A stretch of DNA of 36,043 bases from Bacteroidetes bacterium UBA6661 (lineage in GTDB: Bacteria > Bacteroidota > Bacteroidia > AKYH767-A > OLB10). The stretch is from assembly GCA_002455375.1 (NCBI GenBank), contig DKKR01000049.1:5851-41893 (forward strand), written 5' to 3'. Shown here one piece after another: positions 1 to 8,675 of the stretch; the first letter of the stretch is position 1; every line of letters starts with the position of its first letter. Both the position numbers and the translations under genes were made by a program. Under the pieces are notes generated by a model. That model made no database searches. It saw nothing but the letters and a program-made list of their open reading frames with translations, and had not been told where the DNA came from.

Positions 1-2126
1 TTTTTTACTGCTTCTCTGATTTTCTCTAAATAATTACTTGTTGAAACACCTTTTCTTTTACTGTACTCAACAAATGCAACTTCTATTTTGCTCTTGTTGG
101 CATAGTAACCCTGATCTTCGTCTGATGGATCAGAAACGTTTACACCAACACTGGCAATAACTGATTTTACAACATCATTCTTTTCTCCTAACACTTTATA
201 AACTTTACTTTCAAGAATTTTTGTAACAGAGTCGGTATATGCCTGATCGGTTCCAACAGGTAATGTGGTAAAAACATAAACAAAGTTTGGATCTGCAATA
301 GGGAAAAAGTTTACACCACCGTTTCGAAGTCCAATTGCAATAAAAGATAAAAACAATAACCCAACAGTTCCTGCCATCATAGTACGTGGACGATGAAGGA
401 CTTTAGTCAGCATGCGTTTATATAACTCCTGAACTGCAGGCCATGTTTTTGTTTGAAAGCGTATAATAACTTTATGTAACCAAAAACGGTGGAGCAAATT
501 CAGCAGGAAAATAAAAATTGTAAAATTCCCCATACCATATACTCCTGTCACATAAAACAACAATGCTATAGCTATAAAAATGACAGAAGTAATTTTCAGA
601 CCTTTATATGGATCATTTTTTTCTTCGTGCTTTTTCATAAAACTAACGGCAAACACAGGGTTGATAATGTATGCAACAACCAATGATGCCAATAATGTTA
701 TGATTAATGTAATTGGTAGAAAGAACATAAATTTACCAATGATACCTTTCCAAAACGCCAGTGGCACAAAAGGTGCAAGTGTGGTGAGTGTTCCTGAAAG
801 CACAGGTAAAAACACTTCGCCTGTTGCCATTTTTGCAGCTCTAACTATATCTGTTTTACCATTGTCGAAAATTCGATGCGTGTTTTCAATAACAACAATG
901 GCATCGTCAACAACAATTCCTAATGCAAGAAGAAAGGAAAACAAGACAATGAAGTTAATGGTAAAACCAATAACAGGTAATACTAAAAATGCAACACACA
1001 TGGACAATGGTACAGACATGGCAACAAAGAATGCATTACTGGTTCCCATAAAAAACATCAGCACCACTAATACCAAAATGAATCCAATGATGATAGTGTT
1101 TATCAAATCGTGTAATTGAGTACGTGTCTGTTCACTCTGATCACCTGTAAGAACTACATTTAAATCTTTTGGCCATGCTTCTTTTTTAAGTTCATTGACA
1201 ACAGAAACAATTTTATCAGATGCATCAATCAGGTTTTCACCGGAGCGTTTGATTATACTTAATGTAATTACATTTTTATGATTTAAACGTGCATAGCTTT
1301 CCTGCTCTTTGTAGGAGTCAACCACTTCTGCAATATCCTTCAGATAAATAGGAGCACCATTAATAGAATTTACAACCAAGTTTTTTATCTGATCTACATT
1401 GGTAAACTCACCTGACACACTCAATGACCTGCGTGTGCCATCGGCCATAAGCACACTACCCCCCGGTACCGTCATGTTTTCGTACTTAACGGCACGCTCA
1501 ATATCACTCATTGTCAATCCTGATGATTGCAACTTAAGCATGTCAACATTGATCTGAATCTCACGCTCTAACTCTCCTATCAGTTTTACTTCCTTAACTT
1601 CTTTAAGGCTTTCTATTTTATCTTTTGCTTCATCAGCATAGCGTTTTAATTTTGCCAGATCATAATCACCGGAAAGGTTTACTGCCATAATAGGCAAGTC
1701 AGAGAAGTTGACTTCGATTATATCAGGCTCGTTAGGCAAATCTTGAGGAAGGTCATTGCGTGCACGATCAACAGCATCTTTCACCTTTCGTTTAGCATCT
1801 TCAATTTTTACATCGCTGTTAAATTCTATCACTATACTGCAATAATCTTGCAGTGCATTACTCTTGATTTTCTTTACTCCGGAAATTCCTTTACATTCCT
1901 TTTCAATATGACGCACTACCAGGTTCTCCATGTCTTTTGGTGAAGTACCCGGATAAACAACACTGACATAAATATTGGGTAAAGAAATATCAGGAAAACT
2001 TTCTTTAGGAATATTGATGTAGGCCATTATTCCCGTCAACGTAATGATGATGGTAATAATGTAGATAGCCGTACGATTATCAATTGCCCATGAAGAGGGC
2101 TTGAACTCTTTAAATATATCTTTCAT
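1..2126 (-). CDS. RND multidrug efflux permease (AcrB/HAE1 family), C-terminus cut off by window edge
   Basis: This is the inner-membrane, proton-driven pump of a tripartite efflux system. The frame opens at an ATG at 2126 and stays open to base 1, giving about 708 residues of a family that usually has 1000 or more. A first membrane helix lies near residues 19-37, followed by a periplasmic porter region with the typical FPDI and YPG..P elements. The TM4 signature VVDDAIVVIEN is present; its two aspartates fall at residues 407-408, the same numbers as the proton-relay pair of E. coli AcrB. A further cluster of hydrophobic segments follows. It starts 14 bases after the adaptor gene, so it is the last gene of the TetR-TolC-adaptor-pump operon. 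The substrate cannot be read from the sequence; drugs, bile salts or lipids are all possible. Confidence 0.95.
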   Translation of the reverse strand, partial: MKDIFKEFKPSSWAIDNRTAIYIITIIITLTGIMAYINIPKESFPDISLPNIYVSVVYPGTSPKDMENLVVRHIEKECKGISGVKKIKSNALQDYCSIVIEFNSDVKIEDAKRKVKDAVDRARNDLPQDLPNEPDIIEVNFSDLPIMAVNLSGDYDLAKLKRYADEAKDKIESLKEVKEVKLIGELEREIQINVDMLKLQSSGLTMSDIERAVKYENMTVPGGSVLMADGTRRSLSVSGEFTNVDQIKNLVVNSINGAPIYLKDIAEVVDSYKEQESYARLNHKNVITLSIIKRSGENLIDASDKIVSVVNELKKEAWPKDLNVVLTGDQSEQTRTQLHDLINTIIIGFILVLVVLMFFMGTSNAFFVAMSVPLSMCVAFLVLPVIGFTINFIVLFSFLLALGIVVDDAIVVIENTHRIFDNGKTDIVRAAKMATGEVFLPVLSGTLTTLAPFVPLAFWKGIIGKFMFFLPITLIITLLASLVVAYIINPVFAVSFMKKHEEKNDPYKGLKITSVIFIAIALLFYVTGVYGMGNFTIFIFLLNLLHRFWLHKVIIRFQTKTWPAVQELYKRMLTKVLHRPRTMMAGTVGLLFLSFIAIGLRNGGVNFFPIADPNFVYVFTTLPVGTDQAYTDSVTKILESKVYKVLGEKNDVVKSVIASVGVNVSDPSDEDQGYYANKSKIEVAFVEYSKRKGVSTSNYLEKIREAVK

Positions 2127-2140
2127 AAAATGTTTTCGGT

Positions 2141-3259
2141 TTATAGTTTAATGATATCGCCTTCAACCAAATCGTGATATCCTGTTGTTATAACTTTATC
2201 GCCTTCATTAAGTCCATCAACAATCTCAACATTGCCATTGTAAGTCATTCCACTCTTCACAGTTTTACGCTTTGCAACTGTTTTTCCACCAGAATTTTCA
2301 ACAACAAACACATACTCACCATCAAGTCCTTTTTGCACAACATTTACAGGAAGTGACATAGCTTTATCTTTATTGTAATCGGCAATTTTTAAAACTGCCA
2401 GCATATTGGGTCGTAGAAAATTTTCTTTGTTGCCAAAACGAACTTCAACATTAAATGTGCGGTTCAGGTTGCTGATGGCATTACCGGAATAATAAACCTT
2501 ACTCGTAATTTCTTTTCCTAAGTCAGGAAAATAAACCAAAACATGATCGTTTTTATTTACTCTTCCAATATAAGTCTCGGGCAACTCGCCTTTTACTTTA
2601 AGCATCTCCAGATTAACTACTCTTATTGCAGGAACCTGTGGCGAAACCAACTGTCCTGTCTTGATCATCACATTATCTACTGTGCCGCTGAAGGGTGCTT
2701 TAATACGAGTCATATCCCACTGCTCCTGAATTGATGCTAACTTTTTCTCTGCACCTTCTTTTCTTGTTTTTGCTTCCAGATATTGTACTTCACTACCTAT
2801 CTGTTGGTCCCAAAGATTTTTTTGACGGTTATACAGTGTTGTCAACAGATTGAGTTCATTCTGCACTTCTGCAATTGCTTTTTGCATAATCTGATCATCG
2901 AGTGTAGCTAACACCTGACCTTTGGTTACATGATCTCCTGCTTTTACATTAACAGAGGTAACGGTTCCGGGAGTTTTTGCACTTAACATTACATCTTCAT
3001 CACCCTCAACATTTGCCTGCACTTCAATATAATGAGTAAATGGTTTCAGACTCATATCAGTGGCTGCAACAAATTTTATTTTGTCTTTTCTGGTAGAATC
3101 TGTTAGAGCAATTTCTGCTTCTAACGATTTTATCTTTTCATTCAGCTCAGATTGTTGCTTTCTGAGTTTCTCAAGTTCTTCAACTTTTTTACTGCTGTTT
3201 CCTCCACCACAGGCAGTAAGAAATCCAATTGCTGTTATTGCTATAATTACCTTTTTCAT
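2141..3259 (-). CDS. RND efflux periplasmic adaptor (membrane fusion protein), lipoprotein
   Basis: This 372-residue protein is the adaptor that links the inner-membrane pump to the outer-membrane channel. It begins with a lipoprotein signal ending in a lipobox LTAC, with the lipidated cysteine at residue 17. A short heptad-like coiled coil follows at about residues 25-55. The barrel-sandwich (lipoyl-like) halves flank an alpha-hairpin at about 125-190, with the usual VKAGDHVTKGQVLATLD and IKAPFSGTVDNVMIKTGQLV elements. The beta-barrel and membrane-proximal domains complete the protein. It lies between the TolC-like gene (27 bases upstream) and the pump gene (14 bases downstream), which fixes its partner. 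The extra N-terminal coiled coil between lipobox and first beta-strand is seen in several Bacteroidota adaptors. Confidence 0.95.
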   Translation of the reverse strand: MKKVIIAITAIGFLTACGGGNSSKKVEELEKLRKQQSELNEKIKSLEAEIALTDSTRKDKIKFVAATDMSLKPFTHYIEVQANVEGDEDVMLSAKTPGTVTSVNVKAGDHVTKGQVLATLDDQIMQKAIAEVQNELNLLTTLYNRQKNLWDQQIGSEVQYLEAKTRKEGAEKKLASIQEQWDMTRIKAPFSGTVDNVMIKTGQLVSPQVPAIRVVNLEMLKVKGELPETYIGRVNKNDHVLVYFPDLGKEITSKVYYSGNAISNLNRTFNVEVRFGNKENFLRPNMLAVLKIADYNKDKAMSLPVNVVQKGLDGEYVFVVENSGGKTVAKRKTVKSGMTYNGNVEIVDGLNEGDKVITTGYHDLVEGDIIKL

Positions 3260-3286
3260 ATATTTAATTATGTCAGAGTTTATATT

Positions 3287-4636
3287 TTATTTTATTAATG
3301 TTCCTGTTGCTTTTTCAAAATCTACTTTGGCAATAAATGCTTCTACCATAGCAGCATAATAATTTGTTTCTGCTACTTTCAAAGCTGTTTCTGCATCCAT
3401 CACTTCAAGGCTACTGCCAACGCCCTGCTGATATTTTATTTTTGTAATTCTTGCTACATCAGCAGCTAATGTTCTGTTTTTTTCCTGATTGGCAAGAGAG
3501 CCTAATGCATTGGTTAAAGTTGTCTTTGCTGTCTGCGCTTCTAACTGAAATCCTTGTGTGGCAGTTTTAATTTGATTCTCTATTTTATTCAATGCAAATC
3601 TTGCCTGATTAACTTTTGCTGCCTTTTGAAAGCCATCAAAAATGGGCACGTTAAGTTTTACACCGATTATAGAAGTGCGAAACCATGGTTTGTTTTCAAA
3701 AATATCAAAATCGTTGCGTGAGGCACTAACACTATATGACCCAAAAGCTGCAAGTGAAGGCAGGTAAGAAGATTTTTTTAATCTTAAATCTGCTCTAAGT
3801 AATTCTTTGGTTGTATTCAACACATCCATTTCTATTCTGTTGCTTATATCAATATTTTGATTCAGGTTATTGTCGGCAACAACTTTCACATCTTCCAATT
3901 TGTCAGTGAGAACCAACTCATCACTAACATTCAATCCCATCTGGAATTTCAACAGATTTTGTGCAAGGACAATTAATCTGTCAGCATTTGCTTTCTCGGT
4001 TTCAATGTTGTTATAGGCAAGACTGATTCGGTCTAAATCAATCTTTTCAATAAAACCGTTATCATACATAACCTGCATTTCATCAAGCTGCTTTTTTAAT
4101 CGCTTAACATTTGCATCGAGCATCTGCAAACGCTCACTGTTAACCTGAACATTATAATATGCTTTACTGATAAGCGCTGCTTTCTCTGTTTTAGTCTGAA
4201 TTACCTGCTTTCGCATCAAATCGGCATACATGCGTGATGCCTTTACACCAACTAAATAAGATCCGTCAAACAATAATTGTGATGCAGACAATCCGGCAGT
4301 GGAGCTATATGGCTGACCAAATTGTACTGGTGCATAGCTACCTTTTTCTCCACCAAAAAATTCAGCAGGTACAAAAGTTGTTGGGATGTCAATAAAATGT
4401 GTAATATCAGCACTTGCACTGATTTGTGGTAAACCAATTCCCAGTAATTCGTTGGCTCTGCTTTGTGCAGATTTCTGGTCAAGTACTGCGTTTTGAATAT
4501 CAGTCTGATTTTGAAAAGCAAAATCTATTGCCTGTTTCAATGAAAAGGAATAAGACTTTTTATCGGATTGCTGCGCCTGTATATTGATTGATATCAGCAA
4601 CAGTAATCCTGTAAGAAATTTAATTTGATTCAGCAT
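3287..4636 (-). CDS. TolC-family outer membrane efflux protein
   Basis: This 449-residue protein is the outer-membrane channel of the efflux system. It has a cleavable signal peptide ending near residue 22 (NIQAQ) and two repeats of the outer-membrane-factor domain. Each repeat has long alpha-helices rich in Gln, Asn, Ala and Lys, of the kind that build the periplasmic tunnel. Typical elements are SLKQAIDFAFQNQ at the N-terminus, the LxASQLLFDGSYLVGV strand and GVKLNVPIFDGFQK in the second repeat. The conserved end motif YQQGVGSSLEVMDAETAL is present. It starts 11 bases after the TetR gene stops, so the regulator and channel share a transcript. Confidence 0.94.
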   Translation of the reverse strand: MLNQIKFLTGLLLLISINIQAQQSDKKSYSFSLKQAIDFAFQNQTDIQNAVLDQKSAQSRANELLGIGLPQISASADITHFIDIPTTFVPAEFFGGEKGSYAPVQFGQPYSSTAGLSASQLLFDGSYLVGVKASRMYADLMRKQVIQTKTEKAALISKAYYNVQVNSERLQMLDANVKRLKKQLDEMQVMYDNGFIEKIDLDRISLAYNNIETEKANADRLIVLAQNLLKFQMGLNVSDELVLTDKLEDVKVVADNNLNQNIDISNRIEMDVLNTTKELLRADLRLKKSSYLPSLAAFGSYSVSASRNDFDIFENKPWFRTSIIGVKLNVPIFDGFQKAAKVNQARFALNKIENQIKTATQGFQLEAQTAKTTLTNALGSLANQEKNRTLAADVARITKIKYQQGVGSSLEVMDAETALKVAETNYYAAMVEAFIAKVDFEKATGTLIK

Positions 4637-4647
4637 ACGGTTGTTAT

Positions 4648-5262
4648 TTATTCTTCGTCTGTTATGTTTTTATATTTATTGATTAGTTTATGTCCCTTAA
4701 CGGTAACAATGCCATGCAGATAATGATCGAGCAGTGCAATCTGAACATCCTTAGTTATGAAACTTTTTAATGGAAAAACTGTAGTATTCATTCCCAATGT
4801 AATTTCTTCAATACGCAGTTTTACTAATATTTTAATATTGATGTCCGGCCGGTAAAGTTTTTGTTCAATACCTTTTAAAAGATTCCTTTCAATAACTTCT
4901 GCAACATGTTTATCTTTAAACTGCACATACATGCTCCACACGCGCGGATAAAATTTTTGTAAGTCTTCAAACAATGCAGGATTGATAGTGGTGAACATGC
5001 TTTGTAATTTTTCCATTGTCAGAAATATTTCGTGTATGGCATCCTTGCTTTCTGTTTCAACGTGTTCAAATTCACAACGGCTATTTTTTAAATATCCCTG
5101 ACAACATTCAGATACAATTTCATCTTTATCATCAAAGCATGCGTAAATTGTTTTTTTCGAAACTGACAAATGCCTTGCTATATCGTCCATGGTTATACGC
5201 CTGACACCATGTGCCAGAAACAGCTCCAATCCCGACTCTAAAATTCTTTCTCTTATATCCAT
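4648..5262 (-). CDS. TetR/AcrR-family transcriptional regulator of the efflux operon
   Basis: This 204-residue protein has an N-terminal TetR DNA-binding domain at about residues 1-50. The helix-turn-helix element TMDDIARHLSVSKKTIYACF is typical of the family. The larger C-terminal region is variable, as expected for a ligand-binding and dimerisation domain. It is the first gene of the efflux operon and is followed after 11 bases by the TolC-like gene. An inverted repeat directly upstream overlaps its likely promoter, which suggests that it represses its own operon and is released by a pump substrate. The family and operon position are clear. Repression and ligand are inferred. Confidence 0.93.
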   Translation of the reverse strand: MDIRERILESGLELFLAHGVRRITMDDIARHLSVSKKTIYACFDDKDEIVSECCQGYLKNSRCEFEHVETESKDAIHEIFLTMEKLQSMFTTINPALFEDLQKFYPRVWSMYVQFKDKHVAEVIERNLLKGIEQKLYRPDINIKILVKLRIEEITLGMNTTVFPLKSFITKDVQIALLDHYLHGIVTVKGHKLINKYKNITDEE

Positions 5263-5282
5263 GATAATTGTAAAAAACGGGT

Positions 5283-5290
5283 CAAAACTA
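5283..5290 (-). promoter_or_regulatory. -7 promoter box (TAGTTTTG) of the tetR-efflux operon
   Basis: On the minus strand the box reads TAGTTTTG, an exact match to the Bacteroidota -7 consensus TAnnTTTG. It lies 20 bases before the tetR start, leaving a leader of about 14 bases. No clear -33 TTG is visible; that region is occupied by the inverted repeat. Confidence 0.6.
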
Positions 5291-5291
5291 T

Positions 5292-5319
5292 GGAAACTAT
5301 TTTGGTTTTTAAAGTTTCC
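5292..5319. promoter_or_regulatory. Candidate TetR operator: inverted repeat GGAAACT-N14-AGTTTCC
   Basis: Two perfect 7-base arms, GGAAACT at 5292-5298 and AGTTTCC at 5313-5319, face each other across 14 bases. They sit immediately upstream of the -7 box of the tetR operon, so a bound dimer would cover the promoter. A second, partly overlapping palindrome CCTTAAA-N5-TTTAAGG lies at 5318-5336. The symmetry is visible in the sequence; binding by this TetR is inferred. Confidence 0.5.
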
Positions 5320-5387
5320 TTAAAAAAAATTTAAGGAGTCTTTAACAATTTTAATCCTGTTTTGGGAGATTGAATGAAAGTAAAAAT

Positions 5388-6401
5388 TTATTTCAGAAAT
5401 AATTCTTTTGATAAGTCCAACCACTCCAACGCTGTTCCTCCAAGTAAACGTTCTTTAGTTTCTAAATCGAGTTTTGCATTTTTAATCAAGGTTCCGGGAA
5501 TATTCTCACCTAACGGAAAAGGATAGTCGCTACCTAATGCAATGCGGTTGGCACCGGTAAAATTAATCAGGTAATGCAACATGTTTTCATCATGCACCAA
5601 TGAGTCAAAATAAAACTTACCAATATAATTCTCCGGTGAAGCTGTATTATCTACAGCAACTAAGTCGGGACGGCAGTCAAAGCCATGTTTAATACGCCCG
5701 AATGTTGACGGAAAACTACCTCCACCATGAGCAAAAGCTACACGTAAGTTTGGTAATCTTTCAAACACACCTCCAAAAATCATTGAACAAATAGCACGAG
5801 ATGTTTCTGCTGGCATTCCCACTAACCAAGGCAGCCAGTAGCGTTGCATTTCTTTCTGACCCATCATTTCCCATGGGTGAACAAAAAGTGACATATTGTT
5901 TTCTGCACAAGCCTGAAAAAACGAAAATAGGTTTACATCATTAAGATTCCAATCGTTTACATGCGAGCCTATTTGTATTCCTTTCAGACCAATCTTCTTA
6001 CACCTTTCCATTTCCTTTATAGCAAGTTCAGGTGCTTGCAGCGGAACAGTACCCAAACCCACAAAGCGTTTAGGATATTGCTGAATAATGCCTACAATAT
6101 GATCGTTAAGAAATTCTGATACAGCAAGCCCATCTGCAGGTTTTGTCCAGTACGAAAACATCACAGGTACAGTACTCAAAACCTGAACATGAACACCATG
6201 TACATCGCACTCATGCATTCTTGTCTTTGCATCCCAACAATTACTTTCAATCTCACGAAAAAAAGTGCCATCATCACGCAACATCCTTGCACAACAACTT
6301 TTGTGATGATCTAAGGTAATAAAACCACCATAGCCGAATTTCGATTTCCAATCAGGTAGTTTCTCCGGCAATATATGTGTGTGAATGTCTATGCTGAGCA
6401 T
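5388..6401 (-). CDS. 2-amino-3-carboxymuconate-6-semialdehyde decarboxylase (ACMSD), amidohydrolase family
   Basis: This 337-residue protein matches ACMSD along its whole length; the human enzyme has about 336 residues. ACMSD is a zinc-dependent decarboxylase that removes the carboxylate from ACMS in the kynurenine or 2-nitrobenzoate breakdown routes and so diverts carbon from NAD synthesis. Visible signatures in order are IDIHTHILPE (metal-binding His pair), a conserved FGYGGF segment, ENCWD, LSTVPVMFSYW, RFVGLGTVPLQAPELA, SLFVHPW (His), WLPWLVGMPAETS, FAHGGGSFP (His) and GSDYPFPLG (metal Asp). I chose the ATG at 6401: an upstream GTG at 6419 lies inside the likely -7 promoter box. Neighbouring genes are unrelated to tryptophan breakdown, so it appears as a single-gene unit. 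Confidence 0.92.
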   Translation of the reverse strand: MLSIDIHTHILPEKLPDWKSKFGYGGFITLDHHKSCCARMLRDDGTFFREIESNCWDAKTRMHECDVHGVHVQVLSTVPVMFSYWTKPADGLAVSEFLNDHIVGIIQQYPKRFVGLGTVPLQAPELAIKEMERCKKIGLKGIQIGSHVNDWNLNDVNLFSFFQACAENNMSLFVHPWEMMGQKEMQRYWLPWLVGMPAETSRAICSMIFGGVFERLPNLRVAFAHGGGSFPSTFGRIKHGFDCRPDLVAVDNTASPENYIGKFYFDSLVHDENMLHYLINFTGANRIALGSDYPFPLGENIPGTLIKNAKLDLETKERLLGGTALEWLDLSKELFLK

Positions 6402-6418
6402 TGCTTTATTTTTTTGCA

Positions 6419-6426
6419 CGAAAGTA
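6419..6426 (-). promoter_or_regulatory. -7 promoter box (TACTTTCG) of the ACMSD gene
   Basis: The minus strand reads TACTTTCG, one base from TAnnTTTG. It ends 17 bases before the ATG at 6401, which gives a leader of about 11 bases. It rules against a GTG start at 6419. Confidence 0.5.
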
Positions 6427-6612
6427 CAAAGATTAATGGGGTTATAGTTAAGAATTCAGAGTGTAGCGTTCGGTATTTTGCTATAATAAATGTTTGTCAT
6501 ATATGTTTATTAAGTACAACTCTTTGCATCATTGCTATAATCATATGTTACCTAACTTATTTTATTAACTTTCTCTTTTGTATTTTTATCCGTTAATTAC
6601 ACAAGATAAACA

Positions 6613-8025
6613 TTGAAGCCTGCTGCTGTTTTTAATCATTTATTGAAGAATTTTCCATTTGAACCCACCAATGCACAGAAACATGCCTTTGCAGAACTAT
6701 CGGAGTTTGTTACTGAAAATACTGCATATAAATGCTTCCTTTTAAAAGGTTATGCCGGAACAGGAAAAACAACGGTAATTAACGCAATGATAAAAACGCT
6801 TTATCACTATGATTTCAGAGTGATAATGCTTGCCCCGACAGGAAGGGCAGCAAAAGTGATTAACCATTACACCGGTGATGATGCTTCAACAATTCATCGC
6901 TATTTATATGAAATTAAAAGCGATAAAAATGGCGACATTAAAACAAAGGTAAAACCAAACAAATACAAAAAGCAGATTTTTATTGTTGACGAGTCCTCAA
7001 TGATTTCTAATGAAGATGACAAAACTTTATTTAAAGGGGCAAGTTTACTTTCTGACTTAATTGATCATGCTTTCAGTCAGGCAGATAATGCCATAGTTTT
7101 TATTGGTGACACTGCGCAATTGCCCCCCGTTGGGTTACAATGTAGCCCTGCCTTGGATCAGAATTTTCTACAAAACAACTGTCAGCTTCAGGTAAGGCAA
7201 TATGAATTAAAAGAGGTGGTGCGACAACAGCTTCACTCGGGAATATTAGCGAATGCTCACTGTACACGACTATTGCTTGAAAGAGAAGAGCGTTTTCCTC
7301 GTCTTAAAACATCAGGGTTTGATGATGTAAAACAGGTAACATCTTCGGAACTGTCTGAAGTACTTTCAGGATATTTCCCATCAGGCGATGATAGCACAGT
7401 AACTGTATTGTGCAGAAGTAATAAGCAGGCAAACCGTTACAATGAGTTTATCAGAAAAACTTTTTATGGCTTTGAAGAGGTAGTAGAAAAAAACGAAAGG
7501 CTGATGGTTGTAAAAAATAATTACTATTGGCATGAATCAGACAAAGACAATGCATTTATTGCCAATGGTGATGAAATTAAATTGATTCGTTTAAAAAGGC
7601 AGGAAGAATATTTTGGGTTTCGCTTTGCAAATGCAACAATAGAATTATCTGATGAAAAATCAACAAAACTTGAAGTAAAATTACTGCTTGATACTTTAAA
7701 CAGTGAGGCGCCAGCTTTGACTTATGATGAGTATAAGAAATTATTTGATGAGGTAAGAAATCATTATCGCAAGGCGGATGGAAAAGTAAACATGCGTAAA
7801 CTCCGTGAAGATCCATATCTCAATGCATTACAGGTAAAATATGCCTATGCTATTACGGGTCACAAAGCACAAGGTGGGCAATGGGAAACAGTGTTTATTG
7901 ATCCCGGCTTTATGACAGAAGAAATGTATGGTGTTGATTACATGCGCTGGCTATATACAGCCATTACCCGTGCGCGCAAAAAAGTTTATCTGATTAATGT
8001 TCCCGATCGTTTCTTTGTTCAATGA
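6613..8025 (+). CDS. RecD-like superfamily 1 DNA helicase (ATP-dependent)
   Basis: This 470-residue protein is a UvrD/RecD-type helicase without nuclease domain. It has motif I GYAGTGKT (residues 46-53), motif Ia APTGRAA (74-80), motif II IVDESSM (124-130), motif III-like FIGDTAQLPPVG, a late GHKAQGGQWETV element (motif V region) and TAITRAR (449-455, motif VI with the arginine finger). Such short RecD-like helicases act in DNA repair or recombination, but the exact job of this group is not settled. The only in-frame start near the N-terminus is TTG at 6613, because a stop lies at 6607-6609; a second TTG is at codon 11. The gene converges on the SprT-like gene and their coding ends overlap by 7 bases. 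Confidence 0.92.
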   Translation: MKPAAVFNHLLKNFPFEPTNAQKHAFAELSEFVTENTAYKCFLLKGYAGTGKTTVINAMIKTLYHYDFRVIMLAPTGRAAKVINHYTGDDASTIHRYLYEIKSDKNGDIKTKVKPNKYKKQIFIVDESSMISNEDDKTLFKGASLLSDLIDHAFSQADNAIVFIGDTAQLPPVGLQCSPALDQNFLQNNCQLQVRQYELKEVVRQQLHSGILANAHCTRLLLEREERFPRLKTSGFDDVKQVTSSELSEVLSGYFPSGDDSTVTVLCRSNKQANRYNEFIRKTFYGFEEVVEKNERLMVVKNNYYWHESDKDNAFIANGDEIKLIRLKRQEEYFGFRFANATIELSDEKSTKLEVKLLLDTLNSEAPALTYDEYKKLFDEVRNHYRKADGKVNMRKLREDPYLNALQVKYAYAITGHKAQGGQWETVFIDPGFMTEEMYGVDYMRWLYTAITRARKKVYLINVPDRFFVQ

Positions 8026-8648
8026 TCTACGGGCATCACTTCCGTGATGGGATTGATAAAGTAAATGCTTTTGGAACGACAGTCAATACAACTATAATTT
8101 TTGCGAAGCTTTTCTTTTTTGATAAAAGTACGACCTGTTCTGATTTTAAACTTCACGCCAAAATTCAATTCTTCCAGTGTAATCCATTTATCTTCTTCTC
8201 TGTCATAGTTGCGTAGTGCCCTTAGCAAATCATGGTCCGAACAGCTTGTGGCAGATGGATTTGTCATGTAATTATTTAAAGCCGCAACAACATCGGGCGG
8301 AAAAATATTCTCGCGCAGAATGGGAATCATCAATTTACGATACTCTTCTTTCCAGTCCTTTCCGTGCGGAATGATAATTTGCTTTTTACGTTTCCACTGA
8401 TTGAGATGAGCTACTTCATGAATGAATGTGATGAGAAAAGCATACGGATTAAGATCGTGATTGATAGAAATACGATGACCGAATCCTCTTTGTGGCGGCC
8501 GGTAATCACCATACTTGCTGTTTCGGCTTCTTGTAATTTTAAGATTGATCTGATGTTCTTCTATCCATTGTATGCAATACCTTATTGCCTTATGCGGAAC
8601 ATACTTTTTTAATGCTTCTTCTATAAATTCAAGAGTAACTTTTGCCAT
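8019..8648 (-). CDS. SprT-like zinc metalloprotein
   Basis: This 209-residue protein carries the SprT-like domain, related to the protease domain of Spartan (SPRTN), which removes DNA-protein crosslinks in eukaryotes. The zinc site is visible: HEVAH at residues 77-81, plus a downstream H95GKDW, the usual third ligand region of the family. A CxxC pair (CIDC) sits near the C-terminus in a reduced zinc-ribbon-like tail. It starts 27 bases after feoB ends, so it may be cotranscribed with feoAB. It also overlaps the helicase gene tail-to-tail. The domain assignment is strong; the cellular substrate is unknown. Confidence 0.88.
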   Translation of the reverse strand: MAKVTLEFIEEALKKYVPHKAIRYCIQWIEEHQINLKITRSRNSKYGDYRPPQRGFGHRISINHDLNPYAFLITFIHEVAHLNQWKRKKQIIIPHGKDWKEEYRKLMIPILRENIFPPDVVAALNNYMTNPSATSCSDHDLLRALRNYDREEDKWITLEELNFGVKFKIRTGRTFIKKEKLRKNYSCIDCRSKSIYFINPITEVMPVDH

Positions 8649-8675
8649 AATTTATTTCGGTCGAAAAATAATAAA

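Noticed and set aside
580..1119. A 179-codon plus-strand open frame
   Set aside because: It lies fully antisense to the RND permease, whose frame has strong family motifs; the antisense protein has no recognisable features.
6420..6612. Promoter of the helicase gene in the spacer
   Set aside because: Several T-rich near-matches exist, but none keeps the TA and TTTG parts at the correct spacing, so I did not assign one.
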